DNA of 64,000 nucleotides from the NCBI RefSeq assembly GCF_003986935.1, contig NZ_RJZE01000017.1, forward strand, positions 1 through 64,000, given 5' to 3'. Made by a program: the position numbers and the translations under genes. Source of the stretch: Paraburkholderia kururiensis JCM 10599 = LMG 19447. GTDB taxonomy: Bacteria > Pseudomonadota > Gammaproteobacteria > Burkholderiales > Burkholderiaceae. Numbering within the stretch: the stretch's first letter is position 1; each line of letters begins with the position of its first letter. The notes below the pieces were generated by a model, which searched no databases, was not told the origin of the DNA, and worked only from the letters and a program-made list of their open reading frames with translations. Shown in pieces: positions 44,556-53,647 of the stretch.

Positions 44556-44769
44556 AAAAGAGGGCGGCGCGCAATTTCGCCTCCGCTCAGCTCGGGGCGG
44601 CTTCAGAATTCGGACAGAAAAGCTGTTGGCCTGGCGCCCATTATTCCTACTAAAACATGTTATCAAGATAATACTGGCGCACCGGTGGCCACCCTCATGG
44701 TGAGACTTTACGGGACAACCCCTTCATGCCAACCGGGGTGCCCTCAAGAAACGGATTTTTACGTACGCT

Positions 44770-44825
44770 AAACCGCATCGACGAACTACTGCCCTGGAAC
44801 GTCGCGCCGAATCTGCCACGCTTAC
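44770..44825 (+). mobile_element. Second IS66 scrap: transposase tail and terminus
   Basis: The stretch encodes [12 protein letters not shown], the extreme C-terminus of an IS66 TnpC, nearly identical at protein level to the one at about 43480-43515 but with different codons, followed by the terminus-like CCACGCTTAC. It comes from a different IS66 copy; nothing else of that copy remains. Confidence 0.7.
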
Positions 44826-45166
44826 GTCTACGCCGGGCGCGGCTGAGCGGCACTGGGGTGCCCGGCGATCTGCAGTCTTGCGTTGCGCCAAACTACGCAG
44901 CCACCGGGCAGCGGTAAATGGCCAAACGACAGCCCATCTGGCGAACGCACCGGTGCGACTAGCCCCTCCGAACGCATGGTGGGAACAGGGGACTCGAAAC
45001 TACTGGCGCGACAGGCCCCGAACGTGCACTGTGTGAGCACCCCAGCCGCAAACACGGATCGGCGCACGCTCGTGGCAGCGTCAGAGGCGCGAATCCCGGA
45101 TGCGCGCGCGAACTGAACCGCTTCCCCGGCCACCAGGCTCACTGACCAACAGGCGCAAATTCGAAC
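44826..45166. other. Gene-poor spacer before the hybrid kinase gene
   Basis: No gene can be supported. Short overlapping frames exist on both strands but lack recognisable motifs or ribosome-binding sites. The promoter of the following large gene should lie here; no clear -35/-10 pair or operator was seen. Confidence 0.4.
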
Positions 45167-48100
45167 ATGAACGCCAACACCTCCTCGCCGGCGAGCGAGC
45201 CACCGCGGGCCTCACGTATCGTCGCGATCGGCGGCTCGGCCGGCGCGCTTCAGGCGCTTGGCCGGTTTTTCCGCGCGGCTAGTGTCATACGGCCCGATAT
45301 CGCTTTCGTGGTCGTGGTGCATCTCGCTCCGGACGCCGAGAGTCATCTGGCCGAGTTACTGGCGCGGGCCACTCCCCTGGTCGTGTCAGTCATCGAAGAC
45401 GGAGCACCGATTATGGGCGGACATGTCTATGTCATCTCGCCAAAATTCTCCGTCAGCGTTTTCCATGGACTGTTCCGGCTATCGCCCGCCGTCGGCCGGC
45501 CGGAGATTCCCATGCCAGTCGACCACCTGTTCAAGTCGCTTGCGACGGACCAGCACGAGCGCGCGATAGGCATCGTACTCACCGGCGCCAACGCAGACGG
45601 CGCAGCGGGTCTACGCCTGATCAAGGCGGAAGGCGGCATGGTGATGGCGCAGGATCCGGAAACGGCCGAGCACGGCGCCATGCCAGCGTATGCCATCGAC
45701 ACCGGTCTGGTTGATTACGTGCTGCCGGTGGAGGACATGCCGGCGGCGCTCATCGAGTACATCGGACGCTCGGAAGCGGTCATACTGTCAAGTTTTGCAC
45801 CCGACGGCGATTCCCCCGACCTCGAGCCGGTGCTCAGAACCCTGGCGGACGCGGGTTTCGAGTTCAGGGGCTACAAGCGCGGAACTCTGGCGCGCCGCGT
45901 GGCGCGCCGCATGAGCGTCAACCGCGTCGCCAGTCTCCAGCTCTATTGCGACCTGCTCAGACGCCGGCCTGAAGAGGTCGAGGCACTCGGTCTGGACATG
46001 ATGATTGGCGTCACCGAGTTTTTCCGCGACCCGCAGGCCTGGCAGGCGCTGTCCGAGCGGGTCTTGGCGCGCCTACTGGACGAACCTGCAGGTGACCAAC
46101 CGTTGCGCGTCTGGATCCCCGCCTGCGCGACGGGTGAGGAAGCCTATTCGATGGCGATGCTGCTGGCCGAGGAAATCGAGAAGCGCGGCGAATTGCGAAA
46201 ATTCATGATCCTTGCGTCTGACGTGAACCGCGTGGCGCTCGTGCGTGCGCGGCTGGGCATTTACGCTCCCGGCGTGGCGTTGCCGCTCGGAGAGGCGCGG
46301 CTCGAACGCTTCTTTCATGCGCGCAACGATGGCTATCAGGTCCGGCAGGAGATTCGCGAGACGATCCTGTTCACGCCACAGAACCTGATCGCCGACCCGC
46401 CGTTCTCCCGCGTCGATCTCATCAGTTGCCGCAACCTGCTGATCTATCTCGAGCCTGACGCCCAGCAGCGCGTGTTCGAACTGTTTCACTTCTCGCTCAA
46501 TCCGAACCGCTTTCTGTTCCTCGGGCGCTCGGAGAGTACCGATCCCGACTCGACCCAGTTTCACGAGGTGTCCAAAGCCTGGCGCATTTACCAGCGCAGC
46601 CCCGTAGCGAGTCCCGGTGTCTCCGGCTATCGCTTTTCGACACGCACCGTGCGTCGCGAGGAGTTCCCGCCCGCGAGCCGCGTAGGTGTCCGGAACAAGG
46701 GCTACGCGGAGCTGGTGAATGCCACCTTGCTGGCCGAGCACCACGCGGCGTCCATCCTGGTCAACGCTTCGCACCAAGTCCTGTATGTGAGCGGCGCGGC
46801 GGACGAATATCTGAGCCAGCCTGCGGGCGAGCCGACCGGTAATCTCCTCGACATGACGCGCGAAGGGCTGCGCCTGAAGTTGCGGATCGCCCTGCGCCGC
46901 GCACTGGATAACAGATCAGGGACACCGGTGAGCGAAATCGTATCGAACGCAGAGATGCCGGCAATCAAGATCACCGTGACGCGCCCGTTCGATACGGCGA
47001 ATTCCGGCAAGGCCCTGCTCGTGCTGTTCGCCCGGCTGCCTGTGGTCGACCGCCCTGCGTCGCCGGTTACATCGGGAGTGGATTCGGACCTCTGGCACCT
47101 GGAGCGCGAGCTTCGCACAACCCAGGCGGCCCTTGGCGGCACGATCGAGGAACTGGAAGAAAGCAACAGCGAACTGAGGGTGTCGAACGAAGAAGTGCTT
47201 TCCATGAACGAGGAACTGCACTCGGCCAACGAGGAACTCGAAACGTCGAAAGAGGAACTGCAGGCGGTCAATGAACAGCTAAGCCAGGTGAACGCGCAGC
47301 TCGAACAGAAGCTGCACGAGCTGGAGGCGCTCAACGCGGACGTCACGAGCGTTCTGGCCAGCACGGAAATCCCGACCGTGCTGCTCGACGAGCACGGCAT
47401 CATCAGACGGTTCACACCCAGTGCTGGTCGGTTGTTTGGTCTTGCGCCCGCAGATACGGGCCGCGCCATTGCCGAGGTGCTCGGCGCACCCCTGGGCGAT
47501 GCGCTAATGTCGGACACGGAACACGTACTCGCCGGCCTCACCCGCTCCGCGGAAAAGGAGGTTCAGACGGCCACGGGCCTCTGGTATCTGCGCCGGATCA
47601 CGCCCTATGCCGCGGCTGACGGCAGGCTGCCCGCTGGCGCAGTGCTCACGTGGATGGACATCACGCCCGTCAGACGCGCCAATGAGCGCTCGCGGCACCT
47701 GGCTGCAGTCGTGCAGGACTCCAACGATGCAGTCACGGTATTCGACCTGAAAGGCCACTTCCTTGCATGGAATCGGGCTGCCACCCGTATGTATGGCTAC
47801 AGCGAGGAGGAGGCGCTGGACATGTCTGTCTCCGACCTGCAGCCGAAAGGGGCAAGACACGATCATCTTGACTTCATCCATCAGGCGTTGCATCACGAAG
47901 CGCTCCATTCCTACGAAACGCAGCGGGTCGCGAAGGATGGCCATGTGGTCGATATCTGGCTGACGATGTCGATTCTGCTGGATGATTCGGGCAACGCGGT
48001 AGCGGTTGCCTCGACCGAACGGGACATGATCGACCGCAGTGCGAGCAACGCGCAGCTCCGGGAGCGCGCGGAGCAACTCGCACTGGCCGACCGGCGGAAA

Positions 48101-49180
48101 AACGAGTTTCTGGCCATGCTTGCCCATGAGCTACGCAATCCACTGGCGGCGTTATATTCGGCCGGTAACCTGCTCGCGTCGGCGGCGGCCTCCGAAGCCC
48201 AGAAGACCTGGGCCGTGGGCGTGATCCAGCGCCAGGGCGCCGCCATGATGCATCTAGTGAACGATATGCTTGACATCACACGGATCACCAGCGGCAGCAT
48301 TGAACTGAACCGGCGGACTGTCGCGCTGAAAACCATCGTGCAGAGTGGCATAGAGGTCTGCCAGCCTATCGTCGAAGAGCGTCATCACCGGCTGTCGGTC
48401 TCGCTGCCCGACGTCCCCCTCTTTCTCTACGCGGACCCAACCCGGCTCTCGCAGGTCATCGAGAACATCGTGATCAATGCGGCCAAATTCACTGCGCCCG
48501 GAGGATCCATCGAGCTGCGGGCGACCGCCACGGCTCATCGCTTGTCGCTGAGTATCAAGGATAACGGGCGAGGCATTCCGCCGGACATGATCGGGAGCCT
48601 GTTTGACATGTTCGTTCAGGGTCCCGCATCCGACGCACCGCGCCATCGCGGGCTGGGTGTTGGCCTGTCCATCGTCAGGCGCCTGGTCGAACTGCACGGC
48701 GGATCGGTCCGTGCGCTCAGCGACGGTCGCACCGGTAGCGAGTTTATCGTCGACCTTCCGCTAGATACGACGTCGCCCACCATCGGGCGCGACGCGATGC
48801 CAGTACCGGCCACCGCGCTTCCTAAACGGATTCTCATCGTTGACGACAACGCAGACGCGGGCGAAGCGCTTGCGACGCTGTTGACCATCGCGGGACACGA
48901 GGTGAAGACCTGCCTCGACGGTGCTTCGGGCATCGCCATGACGGCGAGCTTCGACCCGGAGGTCATCCTGCTCGACATTGGATTACCCGACATGGACGGC
49001 TATGAAGTCGCGCAAAGATTGCGCGCCGCAGATACGGGACGGCACGTGACATTGATCGCACTCACGGGGTACGGGCTGCCTGTGGATCGTAGTCGGTCAG
49101 CCGCGGAAGGATTCGACCATCACCTAACCAAGCCGGTCGATCCCGAAGACGTGGTTCGACTGTTGGCCGCACCGACCTGA
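45167..49180 (+). CDS. CheB-CheR-PAS-histidine kinase-receiver hybrid
   Basis: 1337-aa multidomain signalling protein. CheB methylesterase at about 17-195 with Ser in IGGSAGAL, His in VVVHLAPD and Asp in TGANADGAAG; CheR methyltransferase at about 215-480 (MIGVTEFFRDP, WIPACATGEEAYS, ISCRNLLIYL); a Glu/Ser/Asn-rich coiled coil at about 645-720; two PAS domains (about 725-850 and 855-970); HisKA with the phospho-His in FLAMLAHELRNPL near 987; HATPase near 1095-1205 (NIVINAAKF, NGRGIPPDM); C-terminal receiver (ILIVDDNADAG, phospho-Asp near 1270 in LLDIGLPDMDG). CheB lacks its usual receiver. No chemoreceptor or che genes are nearby; such fusions are thought to couple methylation enzymes to a kinase outside motility. 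The Shine-Dalgarno sequence at 45167 is weak. Confidence 0.92.
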   Translation: MNANTSSPASEPPRASRIVAIGGSAGALQALGRFFRAASVIRPDIAFVVVVHLAPDAESHLAELLARATPLVVSVIEDGAPIMGGHVYVISPKFSVSVFHGLFRLSPAVGRPEIPMPVDHLFKSLATDQHERAIGIVLTGANADGAAGLRLIKAEGGMVMAQDPETAEHGAMPAYAIDTGLVDYVLPVEDMPAALIEYIGRSEAVILSSFAPDGDSPDLEPVLRTLADAGFEFRGYKRGTLARRVARRMSVNRVASLQLYCDLLRRRPEEVEALGLDMMIGVTEFFRDPQAWQALSERVLARLLDEPAGDQPLRVWIPACATGEEAYSMAMLLAEEIEKRGELRKFMILASDVNRVALVRARLGIYAPGVALPLGEARLERFFHARNDGYQVRQEIRETILFTPQNLIADPPFSRVDLISCRNLLIYLEPDAQQRVFELFHFSLNPNRFLFLGRSESTDPDSTQFHEVSKAWRIYQRSPVASPGVSGYRFSTRTVRREEFPPASRVGVRNKGYAELVNATLLAEHHAASILVNASHQVLYVSGAADEYLSQPAGEPTGNLLDMTREGLRLKLRIALRRALDNRSGTPVSEIVSNAEMPAIKITVTRPFDTANSGKALLVLFARLPVVDRPASPVTSGVDSDLWHLERELRTTQAALGGTIEELEESNSELRVSNEEVLSMNEELHSANEELETSKEELQAVNEQLSQVNAQLEQKLHELEALNADVTSVLASTEIPTVLLDEHGIIRRFTPSAGRLFGLAPADTGRAIAEVLGAPLGDALMSDTEHVLAGLTRSAEKEVQTATGLWYLRRITPYAAADGRLPAGAVLTWMDITPVRRANERSRHLAAVVQDSNDAVTVFDLKGHFLAWNRAATRMYGYSEEEALDMSVSDLQPKGARHDHLDFIHQALHHEALHSYETQRVAKDGHVVDIWLTMSILLDDSGNAVAVASTERDMIDRSASNAQLRERAEQLALADRRKNEFLAMLAHELRNPLAALYSAGNLLASAAASEAQKTWAVGVIQRQGAAMMHLVNDMLDITRITSGSIELNRRTVALKTIVQSGIEVCQPIVEERHHRLSVSLPDVPLFLYADPTRLSQVIENIVINAAKFTAPGGSIELRATATAHRLSLSIKDNGRGIPPDMIGSLFDMFVQGPASDAPRHRGLGVGLSIVRRLVELHGGSVRALSDGRTGSEFIVDLPLDTTSPTIGRDAMPVPATALPKRILIVDDNADAGEALATLLTIAGHEVKTCLDGASGIAMTASFDPEVILLDIGLPDMDGYEVAQRLRAADTGRHVTLIALTGYGLPVDRSRSAAEGFDHHLTKPVDPEDVVRLLAAPT

Positions 49181-49418
49181 GTCGCTCGACAGGGCGGCCG
49201 ATGATGCACCGGCCGCCCTCTGACTCTGCGCGATGTCTCCTGCGCTATATGTTGCCCATCGTGAGAGACAAGTCAGGAACGCACAATAGGCAGGGTGCTG
49301 GGAGCCGCCTGCACGCGCGAAATGGTCCCTTCTTCGGAGCAAGCCGATTCGCTACATCTGCGGACCAGTCAAAGGCGTCGTCATTTCTGCAGCGGCGAGT
49401 CTGCTCGCAATTGAAGAA

Positions 49419-49625
49419 GTGCTGGAAAAGCTGGGTAGTCTGCAGTTCCGCCTCCGCGGTGAGATAACGAGAGAGGTGGATAGCTGGCTTGCCGAAGCTG
49501 CACGATTGAGCCGGTGCACCTGCGAGCGATGCAGCGAGCCAGCGACATTGCGTGGCCGCGAGGATGGCCGCGTACTGATCCTCTGCCCAGCCTGTGCGGC
49601 GGCGATGGGCTACGTCGTTGAATGA
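49419..49625 (+). CDS. Small protein with a Cys4 zinc-ribbon-like tail
   Basis: From a GTG: VLEKLGSLQFRLRGEITREVDSW...CTCERCSEPATLRG...LILCPACAAAMGYVVE. A helical first half is followed by CxxC-N17-CxxC, likely a zinc knuckle. The same frame is open back to about 49320 without a start codon (IRYICGPVKGVVISAASLLAIEE...), so this may be the tail of a larger damaged gene. No family recognised; no function can be offered. Confidence 0.4.
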   Translation: MLEKLGSLQFRLRGEITREVDSWLAEAARLSRCTCERCSEPATLRGREDGRVLILCPACAAAMGYVVE

Positions 49626-49672
49626 CGCGGCACCGACACGGCCTTTCATCATGAATTCACGGACGATGTGCC

Positions 49673-49750
49673 ATGCCACAATTCATTGAACACATTGACG
49701 CAATTGCGCGGAAGCCCAAGCGGGACGTCCTTTATCTCGAGTTTCTGAAG
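49673..49750 (+). pseudogene. Degenerate start of a small Burkholderiaceae-type gene
   Basis: The frame starts MPQFIEHIDAIARKPKRDVLYLEFLKAQ, which reads like a genuine N-terminus, then loses protein-like composition after about 26 residues. A frameshift or deletion near 49750 is likely. The recognition rests on memory of similar short hypothetical proteins and is weak. Confidence 0.35.
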
Positions 49751-50059
49751 GCGCAGCGCGCCTCACCGCTTGGACTACCGGCCTGCGGCCGTCGCGATCT
49801 GCGCGATGGCGGAAACCAGGCATATGATGAAGAAGATCAGTGCCCGCAAGGCGTGTCGGTAATGCACGCAAGCGCCACGGGAGGAACATCCCTACGCACA
49901 GTTTCATGCGAATCGCCGGGCTCCGGGCGAAGTACTCGCAGTCCCCTAGTGGCTGCGGCCGCTCCCTTCGAGTCATCAAGACGTTGGGTTACCAGCGACC
50001 AATTTCCCTCTGGCATTTGCCATTCGTGGTAAGCGCAACGACACAGCACGTTACCCGAT
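49751..50059. other. Gene-free stretch
   Basis: No supportable gene. It contains the sequence GTAAGCGCAACG at 50030, which resembles the IS66-type terminus at 40602, but no element body accompanies it. Confidence 0.35.
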
Positions 50060-50713
50060 TCAAAGTGCATCGAGCCCGTCTTCCTCAACGAGGCCGTGGC
50101 GCATCGCGTAGCGGACAAGCGCCGCGTCGGTGGCAAACCCCATTTTTTCCAGAACGTTCGTCCTGTGGGTGCTGATGGTCTTGGTGCTCAAACCAAGCTT
50201 TTGGGCTATCACGGTTTGCGATTCGCCTGCCGCAATCCGGAGAAGTATCTCTAATTCCCGCGCCGATAGCCGCTGGTGAGGCATCGCTGAAGCCGTGTCG
50301 CTTAAGCCTTGGGCAAACTGGTTGGCCACCGCAAGACTGACGTACACGCCACCTGCGGCAACCCGTCGGGCTGCATCGATGAAATCCACGGGCGAACACG
50401 CCTTTGTGATATAGCCCGACGCACCGGCTTTGAATGCACGGGCGGCATACGATTCCTCCGCTTGCATTGTTACAACGAGAATACGCAGGGAGGGATTCGT
50501 AGTCTTGATCAGAGGAATAAGATCAAGGCCGTGGACACCCCGCATCGACAGACCTAGGGTCAGGAGGACAGCGTCGGTGATTCTCGCAAGCGCCAGCGTG
50601 CTGGCACCATCAAAAGCTTCACCGACAATATCGAAGCCGCCACTGGCTTGCAGGGTCTGCCGCAAGCCTTCGCGTACGACGCCATGGGCGTCAGCTATCG
50701 CCACATTTATCAC
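50060..50713 (-). CDS. LuxR/NarL-type regulator with degenerate receiver
   Basis: 217 aa. Receiver domain at 1-120, then a LuxR helix-turn-helix (LSARELEILLRIAAGESQTVIAQKLGLSTKTISTHRTNVLEKMG) at about 150-200. The phospho-acceptor Asp is replaced: the usual LLDLxMP reads LLTLGLSM, with Thr at position 52, and the acidic pair is reduced to ADAH (one Asp). The conserved Lys (YITKA) is kept. Phosphorylation by the normal route is therefore unlikely. GTG start at 50713 with TTGGAG 6 bp upstream; no cognate kinase is adjacent. DNA binding should be intact. Confidence 0.85.
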   Translation of the reverse strand: MINVAIADAHGVVREGLRQTLQASGGFDIVGEAFDGASTLALARITDAVLLTLGLSMRGVHGLDLIPLIKTTNPSLRILVVTMQAEESYAARAFKAGASGYITKACSPVDFIDAARRVAAGGVYVSLAVANQFAQGLSDTASAMPHQRLSARELEILLRIAAGESQTVIAQKLGLSTKTISTHRTNVLEKMGFATDAALVRYAMRHGLVEEDGLDAL

Positions 50714-51726
50714 TAAAACTCCAAGGAGAGCGGTTTGTGCCCCCCTTGAGCATGCTCCGGGGGATACGCATGTCGAGCGCCAATTTGTAATAAGCGACGC
50801 GTTCCGGTTTTCCATACCGGACGTGTCAATCTCGCTGTGGAACACCTCGGCTTTGGTAATTGCTGCCTGCATAGCAGGCGTTATCGAAGCGTTCCGCAAT
50901 CGGGCAACGTCTTTTTTGGAGCGGAACAGCAGGCGACCACAGACGCCGGCCGATTTCTCTTTCTAGCCGGGGATAAGCGCTCTTTTATCGGTTTGGGGCG
51001 CGTCCCCCTCCCGAAAAGCTCGCCCTAACGTCGACCACCATTGACGTGACTGCGTCCGGTGTCCCAAGCACGGGACGGCTGCACTCCGGACCGTGCACCC
51101 CTGGAAGCCGAATATGCGCTGTACAAATCCGCCAGTACGCGTAGTATGGGTCTGCCGATATGCCTGCCCGCGTTTTCTGCAGTTCCGCAGCTGTCTTGTC
51201 GGGCGGCAGGGGCTCGCCACTTTTCACTGAAGACCGTGCAACACGGTCGATCACATCGGTACGCGATGTCGTCGCTCACGTTTCCCGCTCTTCCTTTTCC
51301 CGCACGATGACGCGACGGGAAAGGCTCGCCACGACTACGGGTTCCCGTTCCGTCCGGCGCTAAACGTTTCACGGTGATATATCTGCATATGCTTCCCGGT
51401 GCGGGCGTGGGCACAACTACGAGGAACGATTCTAGGCAGGTGTGCGTATCAACAGCCGCACGGCTCGACGGAGTATTGCGCAGCCGTGCGTTTTGATTCC
51501 GGCGAATCCGTCCGTTGAGGTGCGCTGCGGACACGCGTTGCGCGTCGACGGCGTTCGCGAAACATTTTGGCAATACCTGCTTGGGGTGCGGACGGCGAGC
51601 CGGTAATGCGTTCACGAGAGGGCCATCCCGTAAGGGTTGACCACGATCAGTTTCTCAATTGATGTGCCTAAGCAGCATTTGTGATCGGCAACGTGAGCAA
51701 ATGGCGGCCAGGGAAGAATAGCCGGC
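50714..51726. other. 1-kb stretch without a supportable gene
   Basis: Open frames on both strands (for example the minus frame at 51025-51615) have no recognisable motif, no consistent start or ribosome-binding site and Arg/Cys-rich shadow-like composition. No large inverted repeat stood out. It is probably eroded DNA among mobile elements, or it may hold an untranslated RNA that I cannot see. Confidence 0.4.
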
Positions 51727-51957
51727 ATGCGCTCCTACCACGAACTGGAACTTGAGCTGTTGCATATCAAGGCGGTAGTTTCGCTCCTCGAGCGGACACA
51801 ACCGTATCTGTCACTTCGAACGCCGGTCGCCAATCCCGCGTATTGGAAGGCCCGGCTTAGAGCTATAGTCGACGATCTTCCTCGCGATGCCGCCCTGGAA
51901 AAGCAGGCCTTTGACCTGCTCGCTCGCGTCCATCAACTTCGAACCGGCAAGTCATAG
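51727..51957 (+). CDS. Small hypothetical helical protein
   Basis: 76 aa, MRSYHELELELLHIKAVVSLLE...PAYWKARLRAIVDDLPRDAALEKQAFDLLARVHQLRTGKS. Predominantly amphipathic helices; AGGGAAG lies about 10 bp upstream of the ATG. No family recognised. It stands alone between gene-free stretches. Confidence 0.5.
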   Translation: MRSYHELELELLHIKAVVSLLERTQPYLSLRTPVANPAYWKARLRAIVDDLPRDAALEKQAFDLLARVHQLRTGKS

Positions 51958-52321
51958 GGTGAACACTCGTGGCACGCCGTGGATGCTGCGCCGATGGCGT
52001 GACGTTGGCGTCCGCAGGGGCACACTCGGCGTTCCGCGCAAGTCTGCGCAACATTCATCAGCATATTCCGGGTCAAGTTTCGCAGCACGACCAGGGGCGT
52101 CGACTACTCGCCCAGCTGTACGCACGGGCATTCTCCGCCGGGCTATCCATCCGGGCCTCAAGATTCGCCTCGATAAAGTCTGGCAGGCTCGTTCGTTTTC
52201 TCCATGGGTACGGAGTTTGCGCGCAGGCTCCTACATCCTGCCATTGCGGACGAGATGCGCAACGACGGCCATCGGGCAGTGAGTCTTCCGCTGCCAGCTA
52301 ACTGCGAGGCACATCTTCGCC
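51958..52321. other. Gene-free stretch
   Basis: No coding region could be supported; short frames on both strands look like non-coding readings. It should contain the promoter for the receiver-domain gene, but no clear elements were seen. Confidence 0.35.
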
Positions 52322-52747
52322 ATGAAATCCTTCCCCGGCACAACACGCTGGACGGCGCGCACCGTACAGCATGCAGCAACGCACACCAACCGCCGGCTGC
52401 TCGTCGTCGACGATTATCGTCCCGGCGCAGAGTCACTCACGACAGTACTCTCACTGGCAGGCTATGACGCACAGTGCGTTCTGGACGGCTCAGCGGCGCT
52501 ACTTGCAGTCGCCGCACAAATGCCGGACATCGTTGTACTGGACATCAACATGCCGGGCATGGACGGCTACACGGTGGCACGAATCCTTCGCCACGACGTT
52601 ACGGCCCAGCACCTCGTCATTGTCGCCTTTACCGCGCAGGACGAGCGTACGGTTCGCTCCGACGGTGTGGCCGCAGGCTTCGACGCCTACTGCCAGAAGG
52701 GGGCAGCACCGGGGCCGCTTCTGCAACTGCTTGAACAGATTCAATGA
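52322..52747 (+). CDS. Stand-alone receiver domain (CheY-like)
   Basis: 141 aa. After about 23 N-terminal residues a single receiver domain runs to the end: acidic pair Asp30/Asp31 (LLVVDDY), phospho-acceptor Asp74 (VVLDINMPGMDGY), Thr in VAFTAQ and Lys in YCQKG. There is no output domain, so it acts by protein contact or as a phosphate sink. The nearest kinase encoded in the window is the CheB-CheR hybrid at 45167, which has its own receiver of the same GMDGY/DMDGY type. A partner relation is only a guess. Start codon uncertain (ATG at 52322). Confidence 0.82.
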   Translation: MKSFPGTTRWTARTVQHAATHTNRRLLVVDDYRPGAESLTTVLSLAGYDAQCVLDGSAALLAVAAQMPDIVVLDINMPGMDGYTVARILRHDVTAQHLVIVAFTAQDERTVRSDGVAAGFDAYCQKGAAPGPLLQLLEQIQ

Positions 52748-52894
52748 CCGGGCTGGAATTTCCGCAATTAACCTGACAAGGGATGCGCCAGTATCGCTGG
52801 GGCGGCGCGCGCCCGCTGACCATTTCCCTTTGTTACCTCATCTTCACGGGTGGACTCGAAGCCTGATTCGTACGTACGGCGGCCGGTCACTGAT

Positions 52895-53127
52895 CCGCCG
52901 CGCGCAATGTCGCGGTCGGAGTCGCCTTGCCGCATGCGGACAAGGACTTGGCGATACTCAAACAATTCGAACCTCCTGTTGACCATGCACGCTCCGCTCA
53001 AAAAGAACGGAGCGTACCGACCTGGAAAGTTCGAGCCGCGCCTGTGTCCCGGAAACACTGGCGCCTACACGCCGATCCTAGACCGGCGCCTATGCGCCGA
53101 ACATCAGGTGGCGTCTTTACGCCGATC
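52895..53127 (-). mobile_element. Left end of an IS21-family element (truncated)
   Basis: On the minus strand from 52986, MVNRRFELFEYRQVLVRMRQGDSDRDIAR is the typical IstA N-terminus of IS21-type transposases; similarity stops after about 31 residues near 52895. Upstream of it (53060-53127) lie the multiple terminal repeats expected at the left end. The rest of istA and all of istB are missing. Confidence 0.75.
53060..53127. repeat. Three 18-bp repeats at exact 25-bp period (IS21 terminal repeats)
   Basis: GGCGCCTACACGCCGATC (53060), GGCGCCTATGCGCCGAAC (53085), GGCGTCTTTACGCCGATC (53110). Each unit is partly palindromic (GGCG...CGCC). IS21 elements carry such multiple transposase-binding repeats at their ends, and these sit upstream of the istA start as they should. 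Confidence 0.75.
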
Positions 53128-53159
53128 ACAGATTGGCTCCATAGCGGCGATCCATGACG

Positions 53160-53372
53160 GAAGCGGAGCTGTCAGAACTCATGGAGCGGTTCGCGAACGT
53201 CGAGACGTGCACGAGCAACGCGCCTTCGTGCTCGACGGCTGCTTGCCAGAACGCGAGGTGTGGATGGCCGCCGCGCCGATTGCGGTGAAGGTGCCGAAGG
53301 TGCCCGATCGAACAGGATCGGGCGTAAAGTTCAATTCGTCCATCGTGCCGCGTTACGTGAGGAAGTCGCTTC
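53160..53372 (+). mobile_element. IS256-family transposase fragment
   Basis: The plus frame reads HEQRAFVLDGCLPEREVWMAAAPIAVKVPKVPDRTGSGVKFNSSIVPRYVRKS, the conserved region near the N-terminus of IS256-type (MutA) transposases (RNG-LPERE-TGIGPV-VKVPKVR-R-G...F-S-L-P-YVR). The catalytic DDE part is absent. It directly follows the IS21 repeats, so one element inserted into or recombined with the other. Confidence 0.75.
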
Positions 53373-53643
53373 AGTCAATCGAAATTGAATATCTCGTCTG
53401 TGGGCCGCCTTTATACAAGCTTCTGGCTAGTCCCATAATCCTGTCGCGATTGCGGTCGAAGACTGCGAGCAACTCGGACTCATCCAAACCCGTACCAGGG
53501 CTCAGCTTCGCCAGCATTGCGTCGTCGACGAGAAAGGCAATCTCGCGAGCGTTGTCGTAACCCCAGAAGCACACACAATGTCTAGACGTGTCGTGGATAC
53601 GACTGGGATTCGGAAAGTTGATAACCCCATTCCCTGTTCCCAT
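53371..53643 (-). CDS. DUF1488 family protein
   Basis: 90 aa: INFPNPSRIHDTSRHCVCFWGYDNAREIAFLVDDAMLAKL...DESELLAVFDRNRDRIMGLARSLYKGG, the pattern of DUF1488 proteins (small, cytoplasmic, function unknown). ATG at 53643, 4 bp after the stop of the small basic gene upstream, so they form a two-gene unit. The 3' end touches the IS256 fragment but the length is normal for the family. Confidence 0.75.
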   Translation of the reverse strand: MGTGNGVINFPNPSRIHDTSRHCVCFWGYDNAREIAFLVDDAMLAKLSPGTGLDESELLAVFDRNRDRIMGLARSLYKGGPQTRYSISID

Positions 53644-53647
53644 CTCG

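Noticed and set aside
51025-51615. A 196-codon minus-strand frame in the gene-free 50.7-51.7 kb stretch
   Set aside because: Arg/Cys/Ser-rich, no motif, no ribosome-binding site; reads as non-coding.
53060-53127. Three evenly spaced repeats considered as a CRISPR array
   Set aside because: Units are only 18 bp with 7-bp gaps, partly palindromic and next to an istA stub, and no cas genes are present; IS21 terminal repeats explain them better.
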